Assembly: GCF_036320965.1 (NCBI RefSeq)
Contig: NC_092287.1
Span: 7,643,797 to 7,707,796, forward strand
Source of the DNA: Panulirus ornatus
Taxonomy: Eukaryota; Arthropoda; Malacostraca; Decapoda; Palinuridae
DNA length: 64,000 bases
Reading direction: 5' to 3'
Shown here: positions 1-11,884 of the stretch, one piece after another
Numbering within the stretch: position 1 is the first letter of the stretch
How the letters are laid out: every line of letters starts with the position of its first letter
Translations under genes and position numbers: made by a program
Notes under the pieces: model-generated
Database searches by the model: none
Seen by the model: only the letters and a program-made list of their open reading frames with translations
What the model was told of the DNA's origin: nothing

Positions 1-981
1 ATCCAATCATCAACAAAACAATGTCTGCACAGGATTATATTTATGAAAAAAAATATAATAATAACACATTTTAAGAACATAGCAACACACTGTACCTACT
101 TACCAGAGCGGTTGTCAAATTCAGTAATCACAACACACGAAAACTGCCCGTCTACTTACCAAACAACGTTATATGAAGCTACGTATACCGACCAAACACA
201 ACAAAGTGTTTGTGGACTTACTTCCCCAGGTCCTCTGTTCCAGAGGCTCCTGCAGCCAGAAGCTGCGCTCCTTCCATCTGCAGGGGGGAGTGGCAAAGTT
301 CTCTGACGAGACCCTGTCCTCCCAGTGATACAGGCCTCGCCAAGTCCCACAACACAAGTCTGCGGACCTACCGACCCATGATGTACCACTCAACACACAC
401 CTACGTCGGGCTGGAGTGGCTGCGTGCACTCTCCCGCCGACAGGAGATCATCACCTGCCCACCTGGAGGAACTGGTAGACATCCTGGCCTGCTGGCTCCT
501 GACCGACCAACATTAGGTCGACGGCGTCGGTGACCCCGAAAACTCACACAAGACATCCGGGCGAGTGAGGGGGATATAAACACCTGGTATCCAGCAAGCC
601 ACATACCTGATCCCATCGGGGTACACACACCTACCACCACTCGACCACGTACCTGCAACACAAGAAGGGCAAAGATAAGCATCCATGATGCAAGAGATAT
701 AATAGATAAGTCTCAGTTCAAACAACATAATGGCGAACGACAATATACAAAGGTAATTTCACCCACTGAACACTCTTTTACTTAACCCATCTGTTCGCGA
801 CAAGTGGTAAGTGACCACATAAGCGGTCACTTACCAGCCTTCGCTATACTCCCACACCCCTGCCAAGATGTCTCGTCAAACTCCCGCACTCCCCTTTGAA
901 AACAAAAGCTCGGCTCGGGCAATGACCACCCAAAGGTAGACTTACGCTAAACCCACACAATGCATCAGCTGCTATTTCAGA

Positions 982-984
<3 letters not shown>
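1..984. other. unique sequence, no gene recognised
   Basis: This is mixed-composition DNA without long tandem structure. A short GC-rich open stretch on the plus strand, roughly 400-535, reads in one frame with a leucine-rich segment (LEELVDILACWLLTDQ). It has no start context or splice sites that I can defend, so I leave it uncalled. Confidence 0.4.

Positions 985-1039
<55 letters not shown>
985..1039. repeat. (CT)n microsatellite
   Basis: An uninterrupted CT tract of about 27 units. It gives spurious Arg-Glu or Ser-Leu reading frames. Confidence 0.98.
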
Positions 1040-1045
<6 letters not shown>

Positions 1046-1386
1046 CCAGAGACTAAACCCGTATTTGTAGGCGAAACAACAGACTCAAAATCTACAACGG
1101 TTTCTCCTACCTCCACATTTTCCACAGACTATGAATACCAACGAAAACAAAAAAAACAACTTGCACAACAATCACTTCTCACCATGACCTCCCCCCCCCC
1201 CAAAAAAAAAAAGAAATAAAAACCCTCCAAGCTGGTGAAATTGAGCAGTGCCAAAGCTGCAGAACATATGTACACACGCAACCTTCACCAGCACAGCGGG
1301 ACTCCTTGCCACCAACCCTCTCTCCCCAACTTTTTCTTTTCGCCTTACCTCACAACAATAGAGAGAGGGTTGGAGCTACTAATATA

Positions 1387-1389
<3 letters not shown>

Positions 1390-1439
<50 letters not shown>
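1390..1439. repeat. (AG)n microsatellite
   Basis: A pure AG tract of about 25 units. It is the inverse orientation of the CT tract 350 bp upstream. Confidence 0.98.
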
Positions 1440-1443
<4 letters not shown>

Positions 1444-1778
1444 GTAACTGTGTTTACACTAGTGGGACGACAGTCTTCTGTTTTTCTGATGCGATGACCA
1501 CAATGGCTGGGAGGGTGCTGATCTTTTAGCGGGATGGGCTCTCATGTTGTTTTGGTGGTGCTGAACTGCAACTCGGGGACGAGGGATCTCTTGTGGCAGG
1601 AGAGGTTGCGGTGGCGAGGTCGGTGATACAGGTGGCTCCTGGCAGTCGTGTGAGGCAGCAGGTGATGGATGGAAGGCGCTGGGAGGACCAGCAGTCATTT
1701 GCATCTCATTAAAGTGGTGTAGGTGGGGCAGAGAACGACCCCGCATTCAGTACTTCTTTCGCGTACCTCCTGCTTCGT

Positions 1779-1782
<4 letters not shown>

Positions 1783-1840
<58 letters not shown>
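1783..1840. repeat. (GA)n microsatellite
   Basis: A pure GA tract of about 29 units, just upstream of a 23-bp minisatellite. Confidence 0.98.
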
Positions 1841-1842
<2 letters not shown>

Positions 1843-1930
1843 AGGCGGGTGAGTGTAGGAAGAATAAGAGGCGAGTGAGAATGTACTTTAGGTGCAGGGA
1901 GGCCCCTAAATTGTCCCGGGTCTCCGATGA

Positions 1931-2090
1931 ATGCAAGTTGCAATAGCTGGCAGTTGCAAGGTGCAATGGCTGGCTGTTGCAAGGTGCAATGGCTGGCTGG
2001 TGCAAGGTGCAATAGCTGGCTGTTGCAAGGTGCAATGGCTGGCTGGTGCAAGGTGCAACAGATGGCTGGTGCAAGGTGCAATAGATGGCT
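1931..2090 (+). repeat. 23-bp minisatellite
   Basis: About seven head-to-tail copies of a 23-bp unit built from AAGGTGCAAT and GGCTGGCTGGTGC, with point differences such as ATGG/ATAG and TGGTGC/TGTTGC. The unit length is not a multiple of three, so reading frames rotate through it. Short open frames on both strands are by-products. Confidence 0.9.
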
Positions 2091-2128
2091 GCATGGGTTT
2101 GCTGATGCAGACATGTTCCTTCTAGGTT

Positions 2129-2138
2129 GCGCGCGCGC

Positions 2139-2202
<64 letters not shown>
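2129..2202. repeat. (GC)n-(GT)n compound microsatellite
   Basis: About six GC units run directly into about 31 GT units. Alternating purine-pyrimidine DNA of this kind is the classic Z-DNA-prone sequence (known). No function is shown here. Confidence 0.97.
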
Positions 2203-2205
<3 letters not shown>

Positions 2206-2280
2206 GTGGGATGGGTTGGGGGGGGAGGGGGTAGGAATTCCAACAAACTTTAGCTAACGTCAGCAGACTGTCGTGAGAGT

Positions 2281-2404
2281 CAGCCAATCATGAAAAGGTG
2301 TCAGACCACGGCGGCGGGGGTCAGCCAATCACGAAAAGGTGTCAGGACACAGTGGCGAGTGTCAGCCAATCACCAAAAAGGTGCTAGACCACGGCGGCGA
2401 GTGT
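2281..2404 (+). repeat. 41-bp tandem repeat, three copies
   Basis: Three copies of 41, 41 and 42 bp, each starting CAGCCAATCA and containing AAAAGGTG and a GGCG-rich end. A fourth partial start follows. The unit includes a CCAAT pentamer, but nothing shows promoter use. Confidence 0.85.
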
Positions 2405-2493
2405 CAGCCACCGGGCACGGGTGTCTCTGGAGTCAGCGGCGACCCGTCAGCCAAAGAGGGAAAGCACACCCGGCGACCGGTAACCTCGGGCGG

Positions 2494-2515
2494 GTGTGTG
2501 TGTGTGTGTGTGTGT
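2494..2515. repeat. (GT)n microsatellite
   Basis: About eleven GT units followed within a few bases by an A-rich run. Confidence 0.95.
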
Positions 2516-2824
2516 TAAGAAAAAAAAAAATAACATCATGCATGAACCAGTAGCAACACACGATGACAGATGTGCGGGTAAACACGGCGGGTTGGGGTGG
2601 TGGGGGAAGAGTCACGTTATAAAAAAAAAAGAAAAAGAAACAAAGTCCACGATAACCATGGCCCTACGAGAAATACGACACAAGCAAGTCATGATTTGTA
2701 AGGACGGGGGTTGGACGGCGACGGAGGAGGGGCGGGGCGAAGAACACCTAAGTTTCACAGAACGTGTCATTCCGTCAATTTATCCTTTGCCACAGCCGCC
2801 GTCTCTCTCCGAATATTTCCAATA

Positions 2825-3186
2825 TGTATCTAGTAAATATGTGAGAAGACAGACGGAAGGAGAGAGGGGGGGCTGGGTCAAGAATAACGAAGGAGGCTCT
2901 TCGTCTCGTCTGCATCCAATACAGTATTTACTAAATATATGTCAGATGACAGACGGAAGGAAAGGGGCTCGAAAACAACAAAGGCTCGTCTTGGCTACGT
3001 CTACCTATGGAGGAGGTTTGGGATGGGGGGCCCCACAGAAGGTGTGGACACTTAGATATGATTGAGGGAGTACATGGTCTTCAACCGCTCTTGGCTACTT
3101 CTACCTATGGAGGATTGGGATGGGGGCCCCACAAAAGGTGTGGACACTTAGATATGAGGGAGGGAGTATATGGTCTTCAACCGTGT
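2825..3186 (+). repeat. two adjacent pairs of ~100-bp tandem duplications
   Basis: A pair of about 97-bp units (from 2825 and 2922) shares ACAGACGGAAGG. It is followed by a closer pair of about 100 bp (2991-3090 and 3091-3186) sharing TTGGCTAC, GGGGCCCCACA and GTGTGGACACTTAGATATGA. The second pair is clearly homologous over its whole length with small indels. Confidence 0.85.
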
Positions 3187-3454
3187 CTTTGCACACCCAA
3201 CGGGTGACCTTGTCTCTACCAGGTATGGTAAGGTCGGTCGCCTATCGAACGCCTACCATTTTGCTCACAGTCGCCATCCAACACCGCGGCTCTGCCGTAC
3301 TGAAACCATCAGTTAAACTTTCCAGGGGAAGGTGTCTTTTCTAAGCAGATACCATATAAGAGAAATGGATCCAGTTCGCGCCATCAAGGTAATGAATTAA
3401 CTGTGATAGCTGTCGAATTGTTTGTATAACTGTGAGAGCTGTCGGCCGTACACG

Positions 3455-3762
3455 TAACTACGTGAACTGTCGACTGTTAATGTAACTATGTGAACTGTCG
3501 ATTGTTAATGTAACTACGTGAATTATTGACTGTTAATGTAACTATGTGAACCGACGATTGTTAATGTAACTACGCGAACTGTCGATTGTTAATGTAACTA
3601 CGTGAATTATCGATTGTTAATGTAACTACGTGAACTGTCGACTGTTAATGTAACTATGTGAATTGTCGATTGCTAATGTAACTATGTGAACCGTCGATTG
3701 TTAATGTAACTACGTGAATTGCCGATTTTTAATGTAACTGCGTGAACTGTCGATTGTCAATG
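3455..3762 (+). repeat. 28-bp minisatellite, 11 copies
   Basis: Eleven contiguous 28-bp units fill exactly 308 bp. The consensus is TAACTACGTG, AACTGTCGAT, TGTTAATG. Variants alternate ACG/ATG and ACT/ATT/ACC. There is no change in unit length. Confidence 0.93.
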
Positions 3763-4040
3763 TCCTCAAAATAATTACCTTGAGAACACAAACATATTGT
3801 CTCAGCCACGTCCTCGCACGAACGGAAAACCACCAATGTAACTTCGAGGGGCATGTCCTCACCCCCCATTAGAATGGGATCGAGCAATCCTTTAGGTGGG
3901 TGACGGGAAAATAATTGGATCAGCGACCAAAAGACGTGACGAAATATCGAAGTAAATAAATAGGGAATACACCAGAGGAGCCGCGTCGAGCGCATATCAC
4001 GTGACAACTGGACCCCCTTCCTTTGTTGGTGCGTCTGGTG

Positions 4041-4042
<2 letters not shown>

Positions 4043-4079
<37 letters not shown>
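4043..4079. repeat. (GT)n microsatellite
   Basis: A pure GT tract of about 18 units between a 5' unique segment and a degenerate minisatellite. Confidence 0.97.
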
Positions 4080-4080
<1 letters not shown>

Positions 4081-4124
4081 ACCCGGGTCATCAGCCAATG
4101 GGGGGCCCCTAATGGCAAAGCTGT

Positions 4125-4440
4125 CAGACGAGGCCTATAAGGTCTGGTGGCAGGGCCTGGGGTCGTTACTCAGCCCTGGGTCCATCTGATGGCAGGGCCT
4201 GGGTGGGTCTACTGTCTCAGCTCTAGGCACATCTGATGGCAGACTAGGGTCGTGACTCAGCCCTAGGCATATCTAGTGGCAGGTCCTGGGGTCTGACTCA
4301 GCCCTGAGCCCATCTGGTGGCAGACTGGGGTCGTGACTCAGCCCTAGAATCATCTGGAGGCAGGTCCTGGGGTCTGCTGACTCAGCACTCGGCCCATCTG
4401 GTGTCAGGCTAGGGGTCTGACTCAGCCCTCGACCCATCTA
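4125..4440 (+). repeat. degenerate ~45-bp minisatellite
   Basis: About seven imperfect copies of a 41-48-bp unit with conserved blocks CATCTGGTGGCAG, CTGGGGTC and GACTCAGCCCT. Copies differ by several substitutions and small indels, suggesting an older array. Confidence 0.85.
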
Positions 4441-5490
4441 CTAGTCAGCTAGTTCACTACATATTAATAAACCCTCTAACTACCTCTAATAAAGCTAAAT
4501 CACCTTCTTGATTGTTCCGGAGAGATTGAACAGGCAGTTCGAGTGTTGCCACCGGGAGTTCATTAGCCATCAATAATGGACTCTTTAAAGGCCTTGTTAC
4601 CATCAGTCGCGCTCACAATTTCCAATTACGATCTCGCGTCCCTCCTCCGTTCTCATATTACACCATTATTATCTGGGATAATCCCACACGTAATTCTATG
4701 TGATGTGTTCGTTATCTGCGTTACCATAACTCCTGCTGTGATAATCAGCGCAGCGTAATCTCATATGGATCCGGCGCCTCTGTTTACATCTCGACCTGCC
4801 TTAATTCACCAGGATCGGAAGCCTCTGTGTGTTAACCTGGCGGCTCCAGTTAATGTGTAGATCTGCAGTCCAAATAAGGCCTTAATCTCTGCACCAATTA
4901 GTCAATCCATTAACCGCATCTTGGCCCTAATCCTCAGACCTCCATCCCCTTTCACTAATGCCCCCATCTTGGCCCACCAATCCCCACCTCTGGTTTATTC
5001 ACCACACGTTGGGGATGGAAGACTCGACTGTGTTGGGGAGGAGGAAGCGGCTGAGTAACCGGACTTTGATCTAAAAAAGCTTCACAAGTTTGTAAAGATG
5101 AGGAAAATGATATGAAGGACAAGTTTTCCCTCATGCGAGCAATTTGAAAAAAATTCCGTAATTGCATTAGCCTTGTGTATAATGGAGGCGAGGCAAGAGA
5201 AAAAAAAAATGAAAAAGAACATTATGATCATTAATTAAAGCTCCGACGTCCTACATTTTACTGCCTTCATTTTCAGGCTTCTATTATGCCAACGATATGC
5301 AAGGCCCTCTCAGAATTCCCGTCCTCACACGCGCCCCGTCTAGACAAATGGCTTCCAAGACCACTCAGCCATCAAGCCTGACCGGAGCTCCCCCACCTCC
5401 TCCTGTCTCGACCAGCGTCCTTACTCCAGTCATAGTCCCAGGTGCCATAACGACTCAATGACCAACTCGCTGAACTAGACGGTAAACAGT
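4441..5490. other. unique sequence, no gene recognised
   Basis: AT-richer, non-tandem DNA. Short open frames (about 60 codons near 4576-4758 on plus and 70 near 4955-5167 on minus) have no recognisable domain and are within chance expectation. I see no RNA gene. Confidence 0.4.
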
Positions 5491-5494
5491 CTCC

Positions 5495-5815
5495 ACTCCA
5501 AGACCCGTCCTAGCCTGCGTAATACCGTCCACCACCAACCAGCGGCTGGATTTCTTTCGATACCGTCTACCATCGTCAACACAGCTCCCGTCCTGGCCTG
5601 CGTAATACCGTCCACCAACCAACCAACCAACCAACCAGCAACCCAGCATCTAGCTTGCTTTTCATACCGTCTACCGCCGTCAACCTAACTCCCGCCCTAG
5701 CCTGCTTAGTTCCGTCCACCAACCAACCAACCAACCTAGCGTCTGGCTTGCTCTTCATACCGTCTACCGCCGTCAACCTTGCTCCCGTCCTTGTCTGCTT
5801 AATACCTAGACTCCT
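5495..5815 (+). repeat. ~110-bp tandem repeat with internal (AACC)n
   Basis: About three to four copies of a unit containing CCCGTCCTAGCCTGCGTAAT, CCGTCCACC, a variable run of AACC tetramers and CATACCGTCTACCGCCGTCA. The AACC run differs in length between copies, so a microsatellite is nested inside a minisatellite. Confidence 0.85.
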
Positions 5816-6103
5816 GTCATCGGTTCAGCACCACTCCACCTCCTCGCCAGCCACTATCACACTCTATTATCCTCAAGCTGGGCGAATGGTAATCAAAATC
5901 AGCGGGACACAATTACTCTCCCCCTGCAAAACAGGCCCCCACCGGGGTTAAGGTCCCACCATCCCCCCCAGTAGACAGGCCTTTGATGTGAGGTCTCCCC
6001 CCTTATCGCAGGTGCTTCGGGCTGAAGCCTGAGGGAGGGCCCAGGGTGGTGGGGAGAGGTTACCTCCGAGGAAGGGGGCTGGTGTTGGGCCCCGCTGTGT
6101 CAA

Positions 6104-6330
6104 AGGACCTCGAGGTGGGTCCAGATGGGTAGGAGGACATCAAGGTGGGTCCCAGTGAGTAGCAATAAGGCCTCAAGATGGGTCCCACTGAGTAAGAGGG
6201 CCTTGAGACGGGTCCCACTGAGTAAGAGGGCCTTGAGGTGGGTCCCCACCGAGTAAGACGACCTCGAGGTGGGTCCCGATGAGTACAAAGGACCCCGACT
6301 TTGAGTTCGGATGAGTGAGAGGTTCCCAAA
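6104..6330 (+). repeat. ~30-bp minisatellite
   Basis: About seven copies of a 30-36-bp unit with GGTGGGTCCC, GAGTAAGAGG and GGCCTTGAG blocks. The clearest pair (6180-6240) is exactly 30 bp apart. Confidence 0.87.
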
Positions 6331-6975
<645 letters not shown>

Positions 6976-7082
6976 GACCAGATGATATACACAACACGAC
7001 ATTCCCATCAAAGAACCTAGGTGGAAACCGTTCAACATACATGTTTTTCTACGTGGGAAAGAGAGCCATAACCAACGTACTG

Positions 7083-7180
7083 GGCACAACTCACAACCAC
7101 ACCGGCAAAACTCACAACCACACCGGCACAACTCACCATCATACCAACAAAACTCGCAGTCATACAAGCACCCCCACCCC
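7083..7180 (+). repeat. ~24-bp minisatellite, four copies
   Basis: Four imperfect copies of a unit with ACTCACAACCACACCGGCA, the last two more diverged (ACTCACCATCATACCAACA, ACTCGCAGTCATACAAGCA). Confidence 0.8.
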
Positions 7181-7389
7181 TCACCATTCAGGCTTGGCAA
7201 GACCTCATACCATCATCATCCGCGCCTCGACGGCCCAAGTATCTTAATATGCCAAAATAGTTGGGAAAAGTATCCGGATAAAATCACCTTCCTGTCAACA
7301 TGAAATGACAAGAGGTATGTTGATGTCATGCGAGCGTGACAAAACAGAAACACGAATAAAGAGCTTAGACGCATATCTTGGTTCGACTC

Positions 7390-7595
7390 CCGTGGTGCAG
7401 CGGTTAGCGTTCCCTGTCCGTAAGGCATTCACGGGGCCCTGCCCACGGTTAGAAGGCCAAGGTTCGAATCCTGGTTGCGGCAGTCGGGCCAACAGTCAAC
7501 CCACCTGTTCATCCACCCTGTAGGGAGTTAGTCTGACGATAAAATGGGTACCTGCCTCTGCCTCGGGGCCGTTTCGGCTAACATAGAAAAAAAAA
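7390..7595 (+). mobile_element. tRNA-derived SINE
   Basis: A short retroposon with an internal RNA polymerase III promoter. The A box TGGTGCAGCGG is at 7393-7403 and the B box GGTTCGAATCC at 7461-7471. Both fit the tRNA consensus. The 57-bp gap between boxes is longer than in most tRNAs, and the segment does not fold as an obvious cloverleaf, so a SINE head is more likely than a tRNA gene. The downstream body contains CAACCCACCTGTTCATCCAC and GATAAAATGGGTACCTGCC, which resemble the conserved central region I recall from invertebrate SINEs (unverified). The body ends in nine A and then an unusual run of 19 G. Target-site duplications were not identified. Confidence 0.75.
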
Positions 7596-7614
7596 GGGGG
7601 GGGGGGGGGGGGGG
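7596..7614 (+). repeat. poly(G) run of 19
   Basis: Nineteen consecutive G follow the A-tail of the SINE directly. It is G-quadruplex-prone and also a common place for sequencing or assembly error. Confidence 0.9.
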
Positions 7615-7933
7615 AAGATCGACGTCCCCGAATTCATCAACAAAGCGACGGCGAGAGCCCAGCAGAACTGAACGCCGGCACAGGAATATTACCCAGGGGG
7701 ACGCAGGGAACTCCCGCCCGACACATGATGGCCAACTTTTCTCATTTCCAGTGTATTTGTTCGCGCGCTAATGTGTTCAGGTATTGTGTCCCAGCACCGG
7801 GGGGTTGGATGGGTGTCTGCCTGGCTGGTACCTGCCAGCCAGAGCCTCACTTTATTACCGACATGAACAGCTTATAAACCGTGCGGGAAATGATTTGGGC
7901 TTATTGACACACCAAAAGTTGGGGGGGCTGGCT

Positions 7934-7935
<2 letters not shown>

Positions 7936-8011
<76 letters not shown>
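7936..8011. repeat. (CT)n microsatellite
   Basis: A pure CT tract of about 38 units followed by a short degenerate CTGT stretch. Confidence 0.98.
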
Positions 8012-8016
<5 letters not shown>

Positions 8017-8607
8017 TGCCTGTCTGTCTCTCTTTGATATAATGTTAAAGCCGGACCACCTCGCATGGACCCTGGGGTCTGTGTGCATCTATATAACTCA
8101 ACGATACACACGCACATCCTGAACACGTTCATACACAATATACGCATTGGCGTATACAGTACACGAACGAATTTACAACAATCCGTAAAAAAGAAGTTAG
8201 TGAAAACGGCGTTAGTTGACAGTCAGAAAACGGAACTCCCCCACAACTGTTATAGTCTACAACCAGAAAAAAAAAATGGGAGGAGTTCTCCATAGCCGGA
8301 GTGGTCGTGAGGGTGGAATGGCATCCTTGTTGACCAACAGATCAGCTGTCAACACCAGGACGTGACCCGGCAATCACCAGAAGGGGGTGGGGGTGAGTGG
8401 GGCTCGAACCTCCTGTCATCAGCACGGCCGACAGCCAAACACACACGTTCTAAGGGCGTGGGAGGAGGAGGAGGAGGAGGAGAGGTCTTTCAGGACGACA
8501 TCTCGTGAGGGGTTGGAGGGGAGGGGATTACGCCCTTCAGGAGCTGTGGCGCATCGGGAGCAGTAGGGGAGAACTGCTTTCCTGGCATGGCCCCTCAGTC
8601 CTTGCTC

Positions 8608-8610
<3 letters not shown>
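8012..8610. other. unique sequence with a tRNA-like B box on minus
   Basis: Non-tandem DNA apart from a (GGA)n run at 8460-8482. On the minus strand GGTTCGAGCCC (8400-8410) matches the polymerase III B-box consensus. I do not find a convincing A box or acceptor stem, so this is at most a tRNA-derived remnant. Confidence 0.3.

Positions 8611-8666
<56 letters not shown>
8611..8666. repeat. (CA)n microsatellite
   Basis: A pure CA tract of 28 units. Confidence 0.98.
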
Positions 8667-8668
<2 letters not shown>

Positions 8669-8761
8669 ATCCTCCTACCCTCACACTAAGGACAGACGGT
8701 GGTCGGAGCCTGCCCCCACACGCCAGACAGAGCCAAAGAGAGCCCACCACCCGCTCACATG

Positions 8762-8766
<5 letters not shown>

Positions 8767-8815
<49 letters not shown>
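8767..8815. repeat. (CA)n microsatellite
   Basis: A second pure CA tract of about 24 units, in the same orientation as the one 100 bp upstream. Confidence 0.98.
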
Positions 8816-8817
<2 letters not shown>

Positions 8818-8954
8818 GTAGGGCGAGAGAGAACGACCGTGAGACGGACAATGGTGGAGGCGCACGGAGGCCATACACGGCCGCCCACAACCCATCTCCA
8901 TACCAAATACACATGTTTGTTGCCCCAGGACCAACACCCGCTTCTCTATATCAC

Positions 8955-9013
8955 GAATACTAATACTTCCACTGCTACTACTACCACTCCTACTATTATT
9001 ACTACTACTGCTT

Positions 9014-9048
<35 letters not shown>
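8955..9048. repeat. (CTA)n trinucleotide repeat
   Basis: ACT/CTA trinucleotides, degenerate at the 5' side and pure for about 35 bp at 9014-9048. Confidence 0.93.
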
Positions 9049-9184
9049 GAGCTGTTCAGGCAGAAAAGGTGCAGTCTGACCTCAAACCTCCTGACCACGA
9101 TGGTTACGACCCTGAACCACGACGAGGCGACCCTTTGCGTATGCTTTGGCCTTCAATGGGTCGGGTCGAGTCAAACGCCAAGCT

Positions 9185-9395
9185 ATCGCACCCACGGGGT
9201 CGTGCCTGCGTGCTCAAGGGGTCGTCCCGTCGTGCTCAAGGGATCGTACCGTCGTGCTCAGGGGTCGTACCGTTGTGCTCAGAGGATCGTACCGTCGTGC
9301 TCAAGGGTCATACCGATGTGATCAAAGCGTCGTACCGTCGTGCTCAAGGGTTATATCGACGTGCTCAGGGGTCGTACTGTCGTGCTCTAAGTAAG
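9185..9395 (-). repeat. ~22-bp minisatellite, CGTGCTCAAGGGTCGTACC family
   Basis: About nine copies of a 21-24-bp unit with core CGTGCTCAAGGGTCGTACC. The reverse complement of this core matches the array at 33985-34310. Related units also occur near 30.85, 50.75 and 59.7-60.1 kb, so this is one locus of a dispersed minisatellite family. Confidence 0.85.
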
Positions 9396-9414
9396 GGTTT
9401 AAGCCGAAAAACCA

Positions 9415-9660
9415 CCGCAGACTCATCTCCAAGACGTAGACAGACTCATCATCTGGTAGGTAGACAGACTCATCCCAAGAACGTAGACACACCATCAGGT
9501 AGGTAGAGAGACTCATCCCAAGAATGTAGACAGACTCATCATCAAGAATGAAGACAGACTCATCCTAAGAATGTAGGCAGACTCATCACCAATAAGGCAG
9601 ACAGACTCATTCTAAGAATGTAGACAGGAATGTAGACAGACTCATCACCAAGGAGGGGGG
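9415..9660 (+). repeat. ~28-bp minisatellite
   Basis: About nine copies of a unit with AGACAGACTCATC plus CCAAGAATGT or similar. Spacer length varies and copies are diverged. It abuts the previous array. Confidence 0.8.
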
Positions 9661-10039
9661 AGACTCATCCGCAACACGAAAGTAGACTCACCATCAACAA
9701 GACTGACTCATTACTCATAATCACCCGCCTCGCCAGCAACAAAAGGTCATTAGGGGGAGTGGGAGGGTGTCCGTCCCCCTTAACAAAAGATCTATCATTA
9801 CAAAAAAAAAATAATGAATAAAAATAAACATTAGAAAAAATTATACAGTGGATTTCAAAAAGTTAAGATAATGATATTCATGTATTTACAATGAAAATCA
9901 TGAAAGTCATCACCGTGTGTGAAAACGCTGATTTCCCTTAGGCGGTCAAACATGAAGGCAGACATCATTAACATAGGCTCCCTTCAGTATTTCTTACTTA
10001 TTACAATTATCATTATCATTATCATTATTTTTATCATTC
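9661..10039. other. AT-rich unique sequence
   Basis: A-rich sequence with a short degenerate ATTATC repeat near 10000-10035 leading into the TAG array. No gene seen. Confidence 0.4.
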
Positions 10040-10153
10040 GTAGTAGTAGAGTAGTAGTAGTAGTAGTAGTAGTAGCAACAATAGTAGTAGTAGTAGTAGT
10101 AATATTGGTAGTAGTCGTAGAAGTAGTGGTAGTAATAGTAGTAGTAGTGGTCT

Positions 10154-10191
<38 letters not shown>

Positions 10192-10212
10192 ATAAGTTGT
10201 AGTAGTAGTGGC
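10040..10212 (+). repeat. (TAG)n trinucleotide repeat
   Basis: About 170 bp of imperfect TAG repeat with TGG and TAA interruptions. The reverse complement gives Tyr-rich and Leu-rich open frames without biological meaning. Confidence 0.96.
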
Positions 10213-10265
10213 GGTGGTATATAATGGTGTCACAATCATGATGGTTCTCTGTTATCAATATATTT

Positions 10266-10278
10266 CTCTCTCTCTCTT

Positions 10279-10322
<44 letters not shown>
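10266..10322. repeat. (CT)n-(GA)n inverted microsatellite
   Basis: About six CT units, a TTGAG junction, then about 20 GA units. The two arms are complementary and can form a hairpin with almost no loop. Confidence 0.93.
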
Positions 10323-10325
<3 letters not shown>

Positions 10326-10507
10326 AGCAACGCTCCACTCAGCCAGACGAAATCTTCCGTGATGGATGGTTCCAGGCCTCCCCTAGACCTGGACATGATC
10401 GCCTTGGAATGCTGTTACTGTTGCTGTGTTGTTGGTGGGCGTGTTGCTGTCGCGCATGGTCGCTAAGAGGGGAGACACCGCGGGGAGGTGGTGAGATGGG
10501 CTAAGGG

Positions 10508-11470
10508 CTACACGAGTGGGGAGGGGCACAATACGGAAGGGTAGAAAAGGAATGCGCAAGAGGGAGGGGAAGGGAAGAGGAGGCGAAGGTGAAAGAGAAA
10601 AAAAAGAAATAATGGTGGGAGGCGAGAAGAAAACGAGAAATGAGGATGTGAAAGAAGGAATATGAAGAGGATGTTAAGAGTAAAATGGAGAGGGGAGGTA
10701 CATGTGGAGGGAGGGAGGCTCAGGAAGACGAAAGGGAGCGTAAGGAGAACGGGAAAGAGATTTTGCCGTCGGGAACAACTAGAGCGTAAGAGCGGAAAGG
10801 AGACAGAGACAGAAAAAAAAAGGAAAGAGAACAAAGGATGGGGGGGGGAGATAAAAAAAAGAAGGGTTATGGGAGGGGAATGAAGGGAAGCCAGCTATAG
10901 GGAAGCAGGGATGTTAGGGAAGGGTATGTGAGGCGTCTCAGTACACACAGGGAGGGAGGGAGGGAGGGGGAATTTTGGTAACACTGGATAAGAGCGGGGG
11001 GGCTGGAAGGGGCATGGAACTGGAAGAAGCCAAGAAACTAAAAGAGACAGAGAACCTGAAGAGACAGGAGACAGGAAGAGGCTGCGACCTGGAAGAGGCA
11101 GAGAACTGGAAGAGGCAGGAGGCTGGAAAAGGAGAAGAACTGGAAGAGGCAGGAGACTGGAAGAGATAGGAGTCTGGAAGAGGCAGGAGACTGAAAGAGG
11201 AAGAGAAATGGAAGGGTCAGGAGAGTGAAAGAGGCACAAAACTGGAAGAGTTAGGGGCTGGAAGGGGCAGGAGACTGGAAGAAGTAAGGAACTAAAACAG
11301 GAAAAGAAGTGGAAGAGGCAGGAGACAGAAAGGCAGAAACTGGAAGAAGCAGAAAACTGGAAGGAACAGGAAACTAAAAGTAGTCTGAAAACTGGAAGAA
11401 GTAGGAGACTAGAAAAGGCAGAGGAATAGGTAGGAGACTGAGTAATGCAGAGAGCGGGGAGAGTCTGTGG
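10508..11470 (+). repeat. purine-biased block with 15-18-bp minisatellite
   Basis: Nearly 1 kb in which the plus strand is overwhelmingly A and G. From about 10985 to 11400 it organises into imperfect units based on AACTGGAAGAGGCAGGAGA, roughly 15-27 bp each. Open frames rich in Glu, Lys and Arg (plus) or Phe, Leu and Ser (minus) are composition effects. Confidence 0.85.
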
Positions 11471-11884
11471 GATAAAAAGCGTAGGATTACCATGGATTTA
11501 AGGGAATACGGAACTAGAAGGGTGAAGGACTGCGCGAATCGTAGGATTTGGAACACGGATCACTGAAGGATCTATGGATGCGAGGGTCCACAGAAAGAAA
11601 AAAAGAGAGAAAAAAAATAAAATAGACGAAGAATGAGCGGATGATAGAGAGATGACCTAAAGCGCTCCCAGAGACAGCTTGCCGAGAGACTCATCATTGT
11701 GGTCTCGACTACTGTTATCACCAGTTCTTCAGAGACATCGTTCCAGACTGTGAGAGCTGCGTCTCGGGGCCTGTGACCGTCTCGTAAGGGAGAGCTCACA
11801 GACAAAGGGCGTTTATTGGCAGGATCCTCTGGGTATGGTTTCCAGGTGCCAAAGGACCTGGGAGGGTTCCAGGTGCGAGGTGCT
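11471..11884. other. unique sequence
   Basis: Non-tandem DNA between two repetitive blocks. Its 77-codon minus-strand frame (11572-11805) matches nothing I know. Confidence 0.35.

Noticed and set aside
7390..7480. Functional tRNA gene
   Set aside because: The A and B boxes are too far apart for a standard tRNA, no cloverleaf is evident, and a SINE body and A-tail follow.
8587..9321. 244-codon plus frame
   Set aside because: Built of two CA tracts (Thr-His), a CTA tract (Thr) and a minisatellite.
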